DNA of 64,000 bases from Takifugu bimaculatus (GCA_004026145.2 SWLE01000944.1:1-64000), one strand, 5' to 3'; positions 22,616 to 35,567 are shown, counted from the stretch's first letter. The notes: a model not told the origin generated them from the sequence alone. Made by a program: numbers and translations.

Positions 22616-24082
22616 GTAGCATTTGGTTCTTTCACTGCTGTCGTCTCGAATCAATGTTCCGCTGCGAGATGCGGCTTAATAAGCTGCGTGTTCGCAATGA
22701 GCGTGCGCGTGTTTCGGACGCACATTGCGGCTGGTCGACGGGAATGTTGTGACGCATGATCAAACTTTGTAGCGTGTTTCCTCTAACTGCGTTTTCCGCT
22801 AACCCTGAGCCAACATTTTAGAGGTTGAGGAAGCACATTTTAATACTCACAATAAGTCACAATATTATTTGCAGTTAGTGGAAAAATCCACGGAAAGAGG
22901 GACACAAACGCGACAGTTTTAGCCTCCTCTCTTTGTCCCTCCACCAGGGGGACAATCAGTCCTTTATTTAAAAAAGGAGAGTATGTAAAGAGGGAGAGAT
23001 CAAGGCATTCCATTTTATTGTTTTAACAACTGGTTCTTTGTGGAATATGAATTTGTTATTATGGATTTATGAAATGTGTTCTGTTTTGAATGAAGCAGTC
23101 CAGAAACCTAAACCCATGGTGTTTTCATATTTTTGGTCCTGTACATGTGGTCAGATCAGATTAGTCTGAGCAGAATTGGGTGTTTTTTGCCCTTTGCTGT
23201 GTGTCATCTATTCTATTCAGCGTGTTGGGTTGCTTGACTTCTGTTGGGTTGTGTCAACTTGATCATCACTTCTGAGATATTGACACACCTTTTTCCTGAG
23301 GCTGGCTCCAATGCTGCCAACACACCTGGCCATGGATATGGTGGGACTTCTGTGATGAGTGGGGTCAGAGGTGGTGGACAAGCTCTGCTCCAAAACAAGC
23401 TTGCTAGATATGTTTGGGATCTCCTGCGCCACAACCACCAGCTGCAACTAGTAGCTGTGCACGCCATGCAGAGTTTTGACCTCTAGGTCAGGCTACAGAT
23501 GTTTTTTCCAGCACCATCATGTGTTTGTGAGAAACATGATGCACCTGATCAAAAAAAGCTGCTTGTAATCTGACAGAAGAGTCATGATGAGATGTCAAGG
23601 TGCGTTGTTGAAAATGAAGATCCTCTTCTTGGAATCCTGTCTGAGATGACAGAAGATGATGCTGCATTTGACCCACTTTGATGATGTGATGACTTATTTG
23701 TGTGTAGTTTTGAATGCATTCTCATCTTATTTGTTGAATTTACTGTTGAGAACTGACATCTTGAAAGAATTTAGGTTTTCTTGTAAACCATAACCAGATA
23801 AAAAATGATTTCATTTGTATTTGTGTGCGTCCGTCTAATGCCACCGCACCTTTTGAAACACCCAGGAGAAACATTTTTTCCACAACTATTTTATGTTTAA
23901 CATGGTGTAAACTTTTAAGATGTCCCAAAACTTTTTTCCAATATATATGTGGCCTGTATGATGTACAGGGTTACATCATATAATAGATTTTGATGTGAAT
24001 GAGCCGACAATACGTCATTGGACAGACCTCTGCTTGTCTTCATGCTGAGAATCATGTTCTTTAATCTTCTTTTCTGTGTCAG
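22616..24082 (+). other. Gene 2 first intron
   Basis: Runs from gtagca to tctgtgtcag. A conserved stretch at 23221-23480 is open on the plus strand (ITSEILTHLFPEAGS, GGTSVMSGVRGGGQ) in both this copy and 62919-63161. I do not recognise it, and it may be a transposon relic. Confidence 0.45.
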
Positions 24083-24241
24083 CAGACTGTTCCTGCTTAA
24101 CCATTTAGACTCACATTTAAAACTGAGCTAACGTGTGAAGGAAGAGGAAGAGAGAGCAGAGTCCACAGTGTCCAGCTGTGTGTCCCTGAAGAGTGACCAC
24201 TCCAAATTTGGGGAAATAAACTTCAAAAGTTCAGACCAAAT
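24083..24241 (+). pseudogene. Gene 2 first coding exon, start codon lost
   Basis: Alignment with 63734 onward places the ancestral ATG at 24123, where this copy has CTG. Two codons later GAA has become TAA (24129-24131). The rest of the exon is sound: VKEEEERAEST then SSCVSLKSDHSKFGEINF, ending in phase 2 before gtaag. No ATG occurs in the exon before its junction, where AT plus G of the next exon forms an in-frame ATG. Translation could therefore start at the junction and bypass both lesions. Confidence 0.75.
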
Positions 24242-24296
24242 GTAAGAAAACTAAAGCGTGATGATGTGTTTGTGTGGCACCCTTTAAACTTTGGTA

Positions 24297-25472
24297 GTGC
24301 AAACAGTAATTAAAACAGTAATTAAATACATCAACAACCAGAACTAAATAAATAGAAAACTAACATTTAAAGTTGCAAAAGATAATATTTACAACGAACA
24401 AAAACAGGGTTAACACCAACCTGAACCCACAGACACACTGCCACAAAGCATGCTGGGAAAATCCCACACTCACCCTCCCCAACACGCTAAATAATTTAGG
24501 AATATAGCAACATTTTAGTATAATAATCAGGATTTTCGATTTTACTCACCAAAAATCCTGATTGTTTGTACACAAAATCCATCCTCCTTCCTTTCCTCAA
24601 GAAGATTTCAATGACTCTGTTGTGCAGATTATCCGTGCGTTTCAGTTCCATCAACACGTCCTTTTCTATCGCCATCCAAGCTAATGCTGAAAGTCGAGCC
24701 TGCCCTGTCGTATTTCTGGCATAAGTTTTAATTCGCTTTAGGGCTGTTGAATGTCTGTTCAACAGAAGCAGTAGACACGCGGATGGTCACCGCCAAACAC
24801 AGTCTATCAGTCTTTTTAAGATTTCCCTATTTTTCTTCACCTTTTCGTTGCGGAGCTCCGTCTTGAAAATGGCTTTGACAGTAAATCAGCGACTAAATCC
24901 ATTTCTTCTCCTACTTCAGCCATTGTGGGTTGACAAAACAGCTATTAAATCAACACAACAATATCTTTGCTTGTGCAGCTCCCTACAGATGCAGTTTGCT
25001 AGCTCTGGCTCGTGCACTCTCTGACTGTCCAATCAAAGCGCGTGAATACGCTGACGTTTCCTACGCCTGCTAGAGGGCCTTGGGGTCGCCAACTCAAAAT
25101 CTGATTGGATGAAGCAACAGTTTGATCGACATTTTTTTTATGCTACAGGGCCTGCAGAACTGATTGTGAAGGCCTCCAGGCAGATTTCTTTGACCCTGGC
25201 AACAAATAGTGGCTGAAATGTGATTGGTTAAATGCTTGAATATGAAAATACACGTCTGGAAGCAGCGCAACCAGGGGGCTGGCAATGAAAGGAAGCGGAC
25301 AGACCATTTGGAATTATTTAATACATATGGAATTATTTAATACATATTCATGGACAAAATATTATTTGACTGATGTTAATTATATTTTCAAAATATAATT
25401 AACATCAGTCTGTGATTCAGATATTTTTAGGCCAGCAGAGGAGGCCTTGCAGGCCCTGACGGCCCACCACTG
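24297..25472 (-). mobile_element. hAT copy 3, left-truncated
   Basis: Joined to the first coding exon's intron through the shared gtgcaaacagtaattaaaac sequence. The right end is followed by an intact 8-bp target duplicate ggttttct (25473-25480). Its transposase remnant (minus strand, 24496-24762) is broken by a small insertion that reads gggctgttgaatg. Confidence 0.85.
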
Positions 25473-26058
25473 GGTTTTCTGAACTGCATAACTCTGCCTT
25501 AGAACATTTCACAACCATACAAAACATCATTTTGTAGGTATTAGCCTCTACTATCGTGAAAAATGAAATTAATCAGCTCTTAAAAATGAAACGGTGCACA
25601 GTCCTTTCACCATGTTGGCCTGTGGAAAACCAGTGTTGTCGGGCCGATGGACCAGCGTCCCCGTCGTTGCCGGACCACCGTTGGCCACCAGTTGGGTTTT
25701 TGGGATCAAAGTGGGGGCGTTTCCTGTATCCGGTTCTCCTCACGGATCCATGACTACAACATGTTGCTGCAAGTGCAGAGACGTTTGCTCTGGAAAGAAC
25801 TTTAGAGCACATTCAGTGCTGCAGGATGAGGGGCTGGAAAAGGTGCCAGTTCTTTTCTCACTGCAGGGAACAGTTAAAAAAAGCAGCTTAAACTCCGAAA
25901 ACATGAAAATTATACAGAGACATCATTGATTCAGTTGTTATCCAGAATGTATTAGAAATGTTCCTGTTTGATAAAAATGATTTGGGATTATTTAACTACA
26001 ACCTCTACAGATTATTTACCTTCATCACGTCTCATCACTATTTCTGATGTTTCCTCAG

Positions 26059-26160
26059 GATGGACGAGGACAGAGCAGAGTCCACAGTGTCCAGCTGTGT
26101 GTCCCTGAGGAGCAACTGCTCCAAATATGGGGAAATAAACTTCAGAAGTTCAGACCAAAT
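26059..26160 (+). CDS. Repeat exon A, extra 265-bp copy
   Basis: Core TVSSCVSLRSNCSKYGEINF, ending RSSDQ(M). It sits 265 bp before the next A exon and has no counterpart in higher-order copy 2, so it is a single-period gain or copy 2 has lost it. Confidence 0.7.
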
Positions 26161-26323
26161 GTAAGAAAACTAAAGCGTGATGATGTGTTTGTGTGGCACC
26201 CTTTAAACTTTGGTAGTGCAAACAGTAATTAAAACAGTAATTAAATTTGGGATTATTTAACTCCAACCTCTACAGATTATTTACCTTCATCACGTCTCAT
26301 CACTATTTCTGATGTTTCCTCAG

Positions 26324-26425
26324 GATGGACGAGGACAGAGCAGAGTCCACAGTGCCCAGCTGTGTGTCCCTGAGGAGCAACTGCTCCAAATATGGGGAAA
26401 TAAACTTCAGAAGTTCAGACCAAAT
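26324..26425 (+). CDS. Repeat exon A
   Basis: 102 nt, phase 2-2. Core TVPSCVSLRSNCSKYGEINF. Differs from its 265-bp neighbour by one residue (P for S before SCVS). Confidence 0.7.
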
Positions 26426-26589
26426 GTAAGAAAACTAAAGCGTGATGATGTGTTTGTGTGGCACCCTTTAAACTTTGGTAGTGCAAACAGTAATTAAAAC
26501 AGTAATTAAATTTGGGATTATTTAACTCCAACCTCTACAGATTATTTACCTTTATCACAGTCTCATCACTATTTCTGATGTTTCCTCAG

Positions 26590-26664
26590 GATGGACAAGG
26601 ACAGAGCCCTGAAGAGTGACCAGTCCAGAGATTCACCAATAACCTTCAGAAGTTCAGACAAAAT
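26590..26664 (+). CDS. Repeat exon B
   Basis: A 75-nt phase 2-2 exon: DKDRALKSDQSRDSPITF then RSSDK(M). Relative to exon A it lacks 27 nt in frame, removing the ESTVPSCVS segment and leaving the LKSD motif. Confidence 0.65.
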
Positions 26665-26756
26665 GTAAGAAAACTAAAGCGTGATGATGTGTTTGTGTGG
26701 AACCCTTTAAACTTTGGTATCAGACCTCAAGGCTCACCTTTAAAGTAAGGTTTTCT

Positions 26757-28225
26757 CAGTGGCGGGCCATTTCACACCCAGGCCTTCATCGTGCTCCGTC
26801 TGAATCAATCCAACCCTCAATAACCATTTTATGGCTATAAAACTTCCACTGCAGGTACAGCTGCGACACACATAAAAACGCATCAAAAACAACCTGATAA
26901 AATTGCAATATTATTGTGACAGACACAGACTTCTGCCAGCTTATTCTGCAGTTCAACTGCTGAAACAAACCACTTTATTAAACACTGAACTGAACACAGG
27001 AACGAAGGGAAGGCTTCAATCACACACACAACCTGGCTTATGGTGTGCAAGTGCAAACAGTAATTAAAACAGTAATTAAATACATCAACAACCAGAACTA
27101 AATAAATAGAACACTAACATTTAAAGTTGCAAAAGATAATATTTACAACGAACAAAAACAGGGTTAACACCAACCTGAACCCACAGACACACTGCCACAA
27201 AGCATGCTGGGAAAATCCCACACTCACCCTCCCCAACACGCTAAATAATTTAGGAATATAGCAACATTTTAGTATAATAATCAGGATTTTCGATTTTACT
27301 CACCAAAAATCCTGATTGTTTGTACACAAAATCCATCCTCCTTCCTTTCCTCAAGAAGATTTCAATGACTCTGTTGTGCAGATTATCCGTGCGTTTCAGT
27401 TCCATCAACACGTCCTTTTCTATCGCCATCCAAGCTAATGCTGAAAGTCGAGCCTGCCCTGTCGTATTTCTGGCATAAGTTTTAATTCGCTTTAGGGCTG
27501 AGAATGTCCGTTCAACAGAAGCAGTAGACACGCGGATGGTCACCGCCAAACACAGTCTATCAGTCTTTTTAAGATTTCCCTATTTTTCTTCACCTTTTCG
27601 TTGCGGAGCTCCGTCTTGAAAATGGCTTTGACAGTAAATCAGCGACTAAATCCATTTCTTCTCCTACTTCAGCCATTGTGGGTTGACAAAACAGCTATTA
27701 AATCAACACAACAATATCTTTGCTTGTGCAGCTCCCTACAGATGCAGTTTGCTAGCTCTGGCTCGTGCACTCTCTGACTGTCCAATCAAAGCGCGTGAAT
27801 ACGCTGACGTTTCCTACGCCTGCTAGAAGGCCTTGGGGTCGCCAACTCAAAATCTGATTGGATGAAGCAACAGTTTGATCGACATTTTTTTTATGCTACA
27901 GGGCCTGCAGAACTGATTGTGAAGGCCTCCAGGCAGATTTCTTTGACCCTGGCAACAAATAGTGGCTGAAATGTGATTGGTTAAATGCTTGAATATGAAA
28001 ATACACGTCTGGAAGCAGCGCAACCAGGGGGCTGGCAATGAAAGGAAGCGGACAGACCATTTGGAATTATTTGATACATATGGTATTATTTAATACATAT
28101 TCATGGACAAAATATTATTTGACTGATGTTAATTATATTTTCAAAATATAATTAACATCAGTCTGTGATTCAGATATTTTTAGGCCAGCAGAGGAGGCCT
28201 TGCAGGCCCTGACGGCCCACCACTG
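26757..28225 (-). mobile_element. hAT copy 4, both termini present
   Basis: 1469 bp with 12-bp terminal inverted repeats CAGTGGCGGGCC and, at the other end, CAGTGGTGGGCC in reverse. Left target copy ggttttct (26749-26756); right copy now ggtttttt. On the minus strand it retains a start region (MAEVGEEMDLVADLLSKPFS from 27676), a middle piece (TELRNEKVKKNREILKRLID) and the C-terminal dimerisation piece (27250-27549), joined out of frame. It is a non-autonomous derivative of a hAT with a ZMYM1-like transposase. A 30-bp segment present in other copies is missing. Confidence 0.9.
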
Positions 28226-28811
28226 GGTTTTTTGAACTGCATAACTCTGCCTTAGGACATTTCACAATCATACAAAACATCATTTTGTAGGTATTAGCCT
28301 CTACTATCGTGAAAAATGAAATTAATCAGCTCTTAAAAATGAAACGGTGCACAGTCCTTTCACCATGTTGGCCTGTGGAAAACCAGTGTTGTCGGGCCGA
28401 TGGACCAGCGTCCCCGTCGTTGCAGGACCACCGTTGGCCACCAGTTGGGTTTTTGGGATCAAAGTGGGGGCGTTTCCTGTATCCGGTTCTCCTCACGGAT
28501 CCATGACTACAACATGTTGCTGCAAGTGCAGAGACGTTTGCTCTGGAAAGAACTTTAGAGCACATTCAGTGCTGCAGGATGAGGGGCTGGAAAAGGGGCC
28601 AGTTCTTTTCTCACTGCAGGGAACAGTTAAAAAAAGCAGCTTAAACTCTGAAAACATGAAAATTATACAGAGACATCATTGATTCAGTTGTTATCCAGAA
28701 TGTATTAGAAATGTTCCTGTTTGATAAAAATGATTTGGGATTATTTAACTACAACCTCTACAGATTATTTACCTTCATCACGTCTCATCACTATTTCTGA
28801 TGTTTCCTCAG

Positions 28812-28913
28812 GATGGACGAGGACAGAGCAGAGTCCACAGTGCCCAGCTGTGTGTCCCTGAGGAGCAACTGCTCCAAATATGGGGAAATAAACTTCAGAA
28901 GTTCAGACCAAAT
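28812..28913 (+). CDS. Repeat exon A
   Basis: Core TVPSCVSLRSNCSKYGEINF, the same as at 26324. 102 nt with canonical acceptor and donor. Confidence 0.7.
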
Positions 28914-29077
28914 GTAAGAAAACTAAAGCGTGATGATGTGTTTGTGTGGCACCCTTTAAACTTTGGTAGTGCAAACAGTAATTAAAACAGTAATTAAATT
29001 TGGGATTATTTAACTCCAACCTCTACAGATTATTTACCTTTATCACAGTCTCATCACTATTTCTGATGTTTCCTCAG

Positions 29078-29152
29078 GATGGACAAGGACAGAGCCCTGA
29101 AGAGTGACCAGTCCAGAGATTCACCAATAACCTTCAGAAGTTCAGACAAAAT
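29078..29152 (+). CDS. Repeat exon B
   Basis: 75 nt, peptide identical to the B exon at 26590 (LKSDQSRDSPITF). Confidence 0.65.
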
Positions 29153-29244
29153 GTAAGAAAACTAAAGCGTGATGATGTGTTTGTGTGGCACCCTTTAAAC
29201 TTTGGTATCAGACCTCAAGGCTCACCTTTAAAGTAAGGTTTTCT

Positions 29245-30614
29245 CAGTGGCGGGCCATTTCACACCCAGGCCTTCATCGTGCTCCGTCTGAATCAATCCA
29301 ACCCTCAATAACCATTTTATGGCTATAAAACTTCCACTGCAGGTACAGCTGCGACACACATAAAAACGCATCAAAAACAACCAGATAAAATTGCAATATT
29401 ATTGTGACAGGCTCAGGTTTTGGGTTGCAGAAGAACTCAGACACAGACTTCTGCCAGCTTATTCTGCAGTTCAACTGCTGAAACAAACCACTTTATTAAA
29501 CACTGAACTGAACACAGGAACGAAGGGAAGGCTTCAATCACACACACAACCTGGCTTATGGTGTGCAAGTGCAAACAGTAATTAAAACAGTAATTAAATA
29601 CATCAACAACCAGAACTAAATAAATAGAACACTAACATTTAAAGTTGCAAAAGATAACATTTACAACGAACAAAAACAGGGTTAACACCAACCTGAACCC
29701 ACAGACACACTGCCACAAAGCATGCTGGGAAAATCCCACACTCACCCTCCCCAACACGCTAAATAATTTAGGAATATAGCAACATTTTAGTATAATAATC
29801 AGGATTTTCGATTTTACTCACCAAAAATCCTGATTGTTTGTACACAAAATCCATCCTCCTTCCTTTCCTCAAGAAGATTTCAATGACTCTGTTGTGCAGA
29901 TTATCCGTGCGTTTCAGTTCCATCAAGACGTCCTTTTCTATCGCCATCCAAGCTAATGCTGAAAGTCGAGCCTGCCCTGTCGTATTTCTGGCATAAGTTT
30001 TAATTCGCTTTAGGTCTGAGAATGTCTGTTCAACAGAAGCAGTAGACACGCGGATGGTCACCGCCAAACACAGTCTATCAGTCTTTTTAAGATTTCCCTA
30101 TTTTTCTTCACCTTTTCGTTGCGGAGCTCCATCTTGAAAATGGCTTTGACAGTAAATCAGCGACTAAATCCATTTCTTCTCCTACTTCAGCCATCGTGGG
30201 TTGACAAAACAGCGATTAAATCAACACAACAATATCTTTGCTTGTGCAGCTCCCTACAGATGCAGTTTGCTAGCTCTGGCTCGTGCACTCTCTGACTGTC
30301 CAATCAAAGCGCGTGAATACGCTGACGTTTCCTACGCCTGCTAGAAGGCCTTGGGGTCGCCAACTCAAAATCTGATTGGATGAAGCAACAGTTTGATCGA
30401 CATTTTTTTTATGCTACAGGGCCTGCAGAACTGATTGTGAAGGCCTCCAGGCAGATTTCTTTGACCCTGGCAACAAATAGTGGCTGAAATGTGATTGGTT
30501 AAATGCTTGAATATGAAAATACACGTCTGGAAGCAGCGCAACCAGGGGGCTGGCAATGAAAGGAAGCGGACAGACCATTTGGAATTATTTAATACATATG
30601 GAATTATTTAATAC
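29245..30614 (-). mobile_element. hAT copy 5, right end deleted
   Basis: Left terminus intact. The right part, including the palindrome and terminal repeat, is deleted: hAT sequence ending aatttaatac-type joins gaaaacatgaaaatt of the intron at 30614/30615. The identical junction occurs at 44559. Transposase remnant at 29768-30067. Confidence 0.85.
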
Positions 30615-30776
30615 GAAAACATGAAAATTATACAGAGACATCATTGATTCAGTTGTTATCCAGAATGTATTAGAAATGTTCCTGTTTGATAAAAATGATT
30701 TGGGATTATTTAACTACAACCTCTCCAGATTATTTACCTTCATCACGTCTCATCACTATTTCTGATGTTTCCTCAG

Positions 30777-30878
30777 GATGGACGAGGACAGAGCAGAGTC
30801 CACAGTGCCCAGCTGTGTGTCCCTGAAGAGTGACTGCTCCAAATATGGGGAAATAAACTTCAGAAGTTCAGACCAAAT
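30777..30878 (+). CDS. Repeat exon A in the shortened monomer
   Basis: Core TVPSCVSLKSDCSKYGEINF. No B exon follows. The downstream intron passes straight into hAT interior at 30934. Confidence 0.7.
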
Positions 30879-30933
30879 GTAAGAAAACTAAAGCGTGATG
30901 ATGTGTTTGTGTGGCACCCTTTAAACTTTGGTA

Positions 30934-32108
30934 GTGCAAACAGTAATTAAAACAGTAATTAAATACATCAACAGCCAGAACTAAATAAATAGAACACTAA
31001 CATTTAAAGTTGCAAAAGATAATATTTACAACGAACAAAAACAGGGTTAACACCAACCTGAACCCACAGACACACTGCCACAAAGCATGCTGGGAAAATC
31101 CCACACTCACCCTCCCCAACACGCTAAATAATTTAGGAATATAGCAACATTTTAGTATAATAATCAGGATTTTCGATTTTACTCACCAAAAATCCTGATT
31201 GTTTGTACACAAAATCCATCCTCCTTCCTTTCCTCAAGAAGATTTCAATGACTCTGTTGTGCAGATTATCCGTGCGTTTCAGTTCCATCAACACGTCCTT
31301 TTCTATCGCCATCCAAGCTAATGCTGAAAGTCGAGCCTGCCCTGTCGTATTTCTGGCATAAGTTTTAATTCGCTTTAGGGCTGAGAATGTCCGTTCAACA
31401 GAAGCAGTAGACACGCGGATGGTCACCGCCAAACACAGTCTATCAGTCTTTTTAAGATTTCCCTATTTTTCTTCACCTTTTTGTTGCGGAGCTCCATCTT
31501 GAAAATGGCTTTGACAGTAAATCAGCGACTAAATCCATTTCTTCTCCTACTTCAGCCATTGTGGGTTGACAAAACAGCTGTTAAATCAACACAACAATAT
31601 CTTTGCTTGTGCAGCTCCCTACAGATGCAGTTTGCTAGCTCTGGCTCGTGCACTCTCTGACTGTCCAATCAAAGCGCGTGAATACGCTGACGTTTCCTAC
31701 GCCTGCTAGAAGGCCTTGGGGTCGCCAACTCAAAATCTGATTGGATGAAGCAACAGTTTGATCGACATTTTTTTTATGCTACAGGGCCTGCAAAACTGAT
31801 TGTGAAGGCCTCCAGGCAGATTTCTTTGACCCTGGCAACAAATAGTGGCTGAAATGTGATTGGTTAAATGCTTGAATATGAAAATACACGTCTGGAAGCA
31901 GCGCAACCAGGGGGCTGGCAATGACAGGAAGCGGACAGACCATTTGGAATTATTTAATACATATGGAATTATTTAATACATATTCATGGACAAAATATTA
32001 TTTGACTGATGTTAATTATATTTTCAAAATATAATTAACATCAGTCTGTGATTCAGATATTTTTAGGCCAGCAGAGGAGGCCTTGCAGGCCCTGACGGCC
32101 CACCACTG
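30934..32108 (-). mobile_element. hAT copy 6, left-truncated
   Basis: Starts at the shared intron/hAT sequence and ends at the right terminus ggcccaccactg. Transposase remnant 31133-31432 and palindrome near 32002-32044 are present. Confidence 0.85.
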
Positions 32109-32702
32109 GGTTTTTTGAACTGCATAACTCTGCCTTAGAACATTTCACAACCATACAAAACATCATTTTGTAGGTATTAGCCTCTACTATCGTGAAAAAT
32201 GAAATTAATCAGCTCTTAAAAATGAAACGGTGCACAGTCCTTTCACCATGTTGGCCTGTGGAAAATCAGTGTTGTCGGACTCGATGGACCAGCGTCCCCG
32301 TCGTTGCCGGACCACCGTTGGCCACCAGTTGGGTTTTGGGATCAAAGTGGGGGCGTTTCCTGTATCCGGTTCTCCTCACGGATCCATGACTACAACATGT
32401 TGCTGCAAGTGCAGAGACGTTTGCTCTGGAAAGAACTTTAGAGCACATTCAGTGCTGCAGGATGAGGGGCTGGAAAAGGTGCCAGTTCTTTTCTCACTGC
32501 AGGGAACAGTTAAAAAAAGCAGCTTAAACTCTGAAAACATGAAAATTATACAGAGACATCATTGATTTATTGATTCAGTTGTTATTCAGAATGTATTAGA
32601 AATGTTCCTGTTTGATAAAAATGATTTGGGATTATTTAACTACAACCTCTACAGATTATTTACCTTCATTACGTCTCATCACTATTTCTGATGTTTCCTC
32701 AG

Positions 32703-32804
32703 GATGGACGAGGACAGAGCAGAGTCCACAGTGCCCAGCTGTGTGTCCCTGAAGAGTGGCCACTCCAAATTTGGGGAAATAAACTTCAGAAGTTCAGACA
32801 AAAT
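32703..32804 (+). CDS. Repeat exon A
   Basis: Core TVPSCVSLKSGHSKFGEINF, ending SSDK(M). The monomer's intron module carries the one-base-shorter T run. Confidence 0.7.
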
Positions 32805-32968
32805 GTAAGAAAACTAAAGCGTGATGATGTGTTTGTGTGGCACCCTTTAAACTTTGGTAGTGCAAACAGTAATTAAAACAGTAATTAAATTTGGGATTAT
32901 TGAACTACAACCTCTCCAGATTATTTACCTTCATCACAGTCTCATCACTATTTCTGATGTTTCCTCAG

Positions 32969-33043
32969 GATGGACAAGGACAGAGCCCTGAAGAGTGACC
33001 GGTCCAGAGATGCACCAATAACCTTCAGAAGTTCAGACAAAAT
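32969..33043 (+). CDS. Repeat exon B
   Basis: 75 nt, DKDRALKSDRSRDAPITF. Differs from the 26590 type by Q to R and S to A. Confidence 0.65.
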
Positions 33044-33135
33044 GTAAGAAAACTAAAGCGTGATGATGTGTTTGTGTGGAACCCTTTAAACTTTGGTATC
33101 AGACCTCAAGGCTCACCTTTAAAGTAAGGTTTTCT

Positions 33136-34633
33136 CAGTGGCGGGCCATTTCACACCCAGGCCTTCATCGTGCTCCGTCTGAATCAATCCAACCCTCAAT
33201 AACCATTTTATGGCTATAAACTTCCACTGCAGGTACAGCTGCGACACACATAAAAACGCATCAAAAACAACCTGATAAAATTGCAATATTATTGTGACAG
33301 GCTCAGGTTTTGGGTTGCAGAAGAACTCAGACACAGACTTCTGCCAGCTTATTCTGCAGTTCAACTGCTGAAACAAACCACTTTATTAAACACTGAACTG
33401 AACACAGGAACGAAGGGAAGGCTTCAATCACACACACAACCTGGCTTATGGTGTGCAAGTGCAAACAGTAATTAAAACAGTAATTAAATACATCAACAGC
33501 CAGAACTAAATAAATAGAACACTAACATTTAAAGTTGCAAAAGATAATATTTACAACGAACAAAAACAGGGTTAACACCAACCTGAACCCACAGACACAC
33601 TGCCACAAAGCATGCTGGGAAAATCCCACACTGACCCTCCCCAACACGCTAAATAATTTAGGAATATAGCAACATTTTAGTATAATAATCAGGATTTTCG
33701 ATTTTACTCACCAAAAATCCTGATTATTTGTACACAAAATCCATCCTCCTTCCTTTCCTCAAGAAGATTTCAATGACTCTGTTGTGCAGATTATCCGTGC
33801 GTTTCAGTTCCATCAAGACGTCCTTTTCTATCGCCATCCAAGCTAATGCTGAAAGTCGAGCCTGCCCTGTCGTATTTCTGGCATAAGTTTTAATTCGCTT
33901 TAGGGCTGAGAATGTCTGTTCAACAGAAGCAGTAGACACGGGGATGGTCACCGCCAAACACAGTCTATCAGTCTTTTTAAGATTTCCCTATTTTTCTTCA
34001 CCTTTTCGTTGCGGAGCTCCATCTTGAAAATGGCTTTGACAGTAAATCAGCGACTAAATCCATTTCTTCTCCTACTTCAGCCATCGTGGGTTGACAAAAC
34101 AGCTGTTAAATCAACACAACAATATCTTTGCTTGTGCAGCTCCCTACAGATGCAGTTTGCTAGCTCTGGCTCGTGCACTCTCTGACTGTCCAATCAAAGC
34201 GCGTGAATACGCTGACGTTTCCTACGCCTGCTAGAAGGCCTTGGGGTCGCCAACTCAAAGTCTGATTGGATGAAGCAACAGTTTGATCGACATTTTTTTT
34301 ATGCTACAGGGCCTGCAGAACTGATTGTGAAGGCCTCCAGGCAGATTTCTTTGACCCTGGCAACAAATAGTGGCTGAAATGTGATTGGTTAAATGCTTGA
34401 ATATGAAAATACACGTCTGGAAGCAGCGCAACCAGGGGGCTGGCAATGAAAGGAAGCGGACAGACCATTTGGAATTATTTAATACATATGGAATTATTTA
34501 ATACATATTCATGGACAAAATATTATTTGACTGATGTTAATTATATTTTCAAAATATAATTAACATCAGTCTGTGATTCAGATATTTTTAGGCCAGCAGA
34601 GGAGGGCTTGCAGGCCCTGACGGCCCACCACTG
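33136..34633 (-). mobile_element. hAT copy 7, both termini present
   Basis: 1498 bp. It includes the 30-bp aggctcaggttttgggttgc segment that copy 4 lacks. Transposase remnant 33724-33957 ends earlier than in other copies because Q of YKQ has become a stop. Confidence 0.9.
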
Positions 34634-35226
34634 GGTTTTTTGAACTGCATAACTCTGCCTTAGAACATTTCACAACCATACAAAACATCATTTTGTAGGT
34701 ATTAGCCTCTACTATCGTGAAAAATGAAATTAATCAGCTCTTAAAAATGAAACGGTGCACAGTCCTTTCACCATGTTGGCCTGTGGAAAACCAGTGTTGT
34801 CAGGCCGATGGACCAGCGTCCCCGTCGTTGCCGGACCACCGTTGGCCACCAGTTGGGTTTTGGGATCAAAGTGGGGGCGTTTCCTGTATCCGGTTCTCCT
34901 CACGGATCCATGACTACAACATGTTGCTGCAAGTGCAGAGACGTTTGCTCTGGAAAGAACTTTAGAGCACATTCAGTGCTGCAGGATGAGGGGCTGGAAA
35001 AGGTGCCAGTTCTTTTCTCACTGCAGGGAACAGTTAAAAAAAGCAGCTTAAACTCTGAAAACATGAAAATTATACAGAGACATCATTGATTTATTGATTC
35101 AGTTGTTATTCAGAATGTATTAGAAATGTTCCTGTTTGATAAAAATGATTTGGGATTATTTAACTACAACCTCTACAGATTATTTACCTTCATCACGTCT
35201 CATCACTATTTCTGATGTTTCCTCAG

Positions 35227-35328
35227 GATGGACGAGGACAGAGCAGAGTCCACAGTGTCCAGCTGTGTGTCCCTGAAGAGTGGCCACTCCAAATTTGGGG
35301 AAATAAACTTCAGAAGTTCAGACAAAAT
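35227..35328 (+). CDS. Repeat exon A
   Basis: Core TVSSCVSLKSGHSKFGEINF. 102 nt, phase 2-2. Confidence 0.7.
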
Positions 35329-35492
35329 GTAAGAAAACTAAAGCGTGATGATGTGTTTGTGTGGCACCCTTTAAACTTTGGTAGTGCAAACAGTAATTAA
35401 AACAGTAATTAAATTTGGGATTATTGAACTACAACCTCTCCAGATTATTTACCTTCATCACAGTCTCATCACTATTTCTGATGTTTCCTCAG

Positions 35493-35567
35493 GATGGACA
35501 AGGACAGAGCCCTGAAGAGTGACCGGTCCAGAAATGCACCAATAACCTTCAGAAGTTCAGACAAAAT
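35493..35567 (+). CDS. Repeat exon B
   Basis: 75 nt, DKDRALKSDRSRNAPITF. N replaces D relative to the B exon at 32969. Confidence 0.65.

Larger units (their letters stand above)
17482..24166 (+). repeat. Segmental duplication, copy 1
   Basis: Near-collinear with 57077-63809, covering the end of LRR exon 7, the last intron and exon, the 3' flank, the promoter and the first exons of the next NLR gene. Differences are scattered substitutions and small indels. This is the tandem unit by which NLR genes multiplied here. Confidence 0.85.

Noticed and set aside
25094..25285. Minus-strand open frame of 63 codons (MPAPWLRCFQT) repeated in nearly every monomer
   Set aside because: It lies in the hAT 5' region upstream of the transposase start, has no domain, and its conservation only reflects recent copying of the element.
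27250..27549. Active or domesticated hAT transposase gene
   Set aside because: Only about 99 C-terminal residues remain, fused out of frame to two N-terminal scraps. The catalytic region is missing in every copy.
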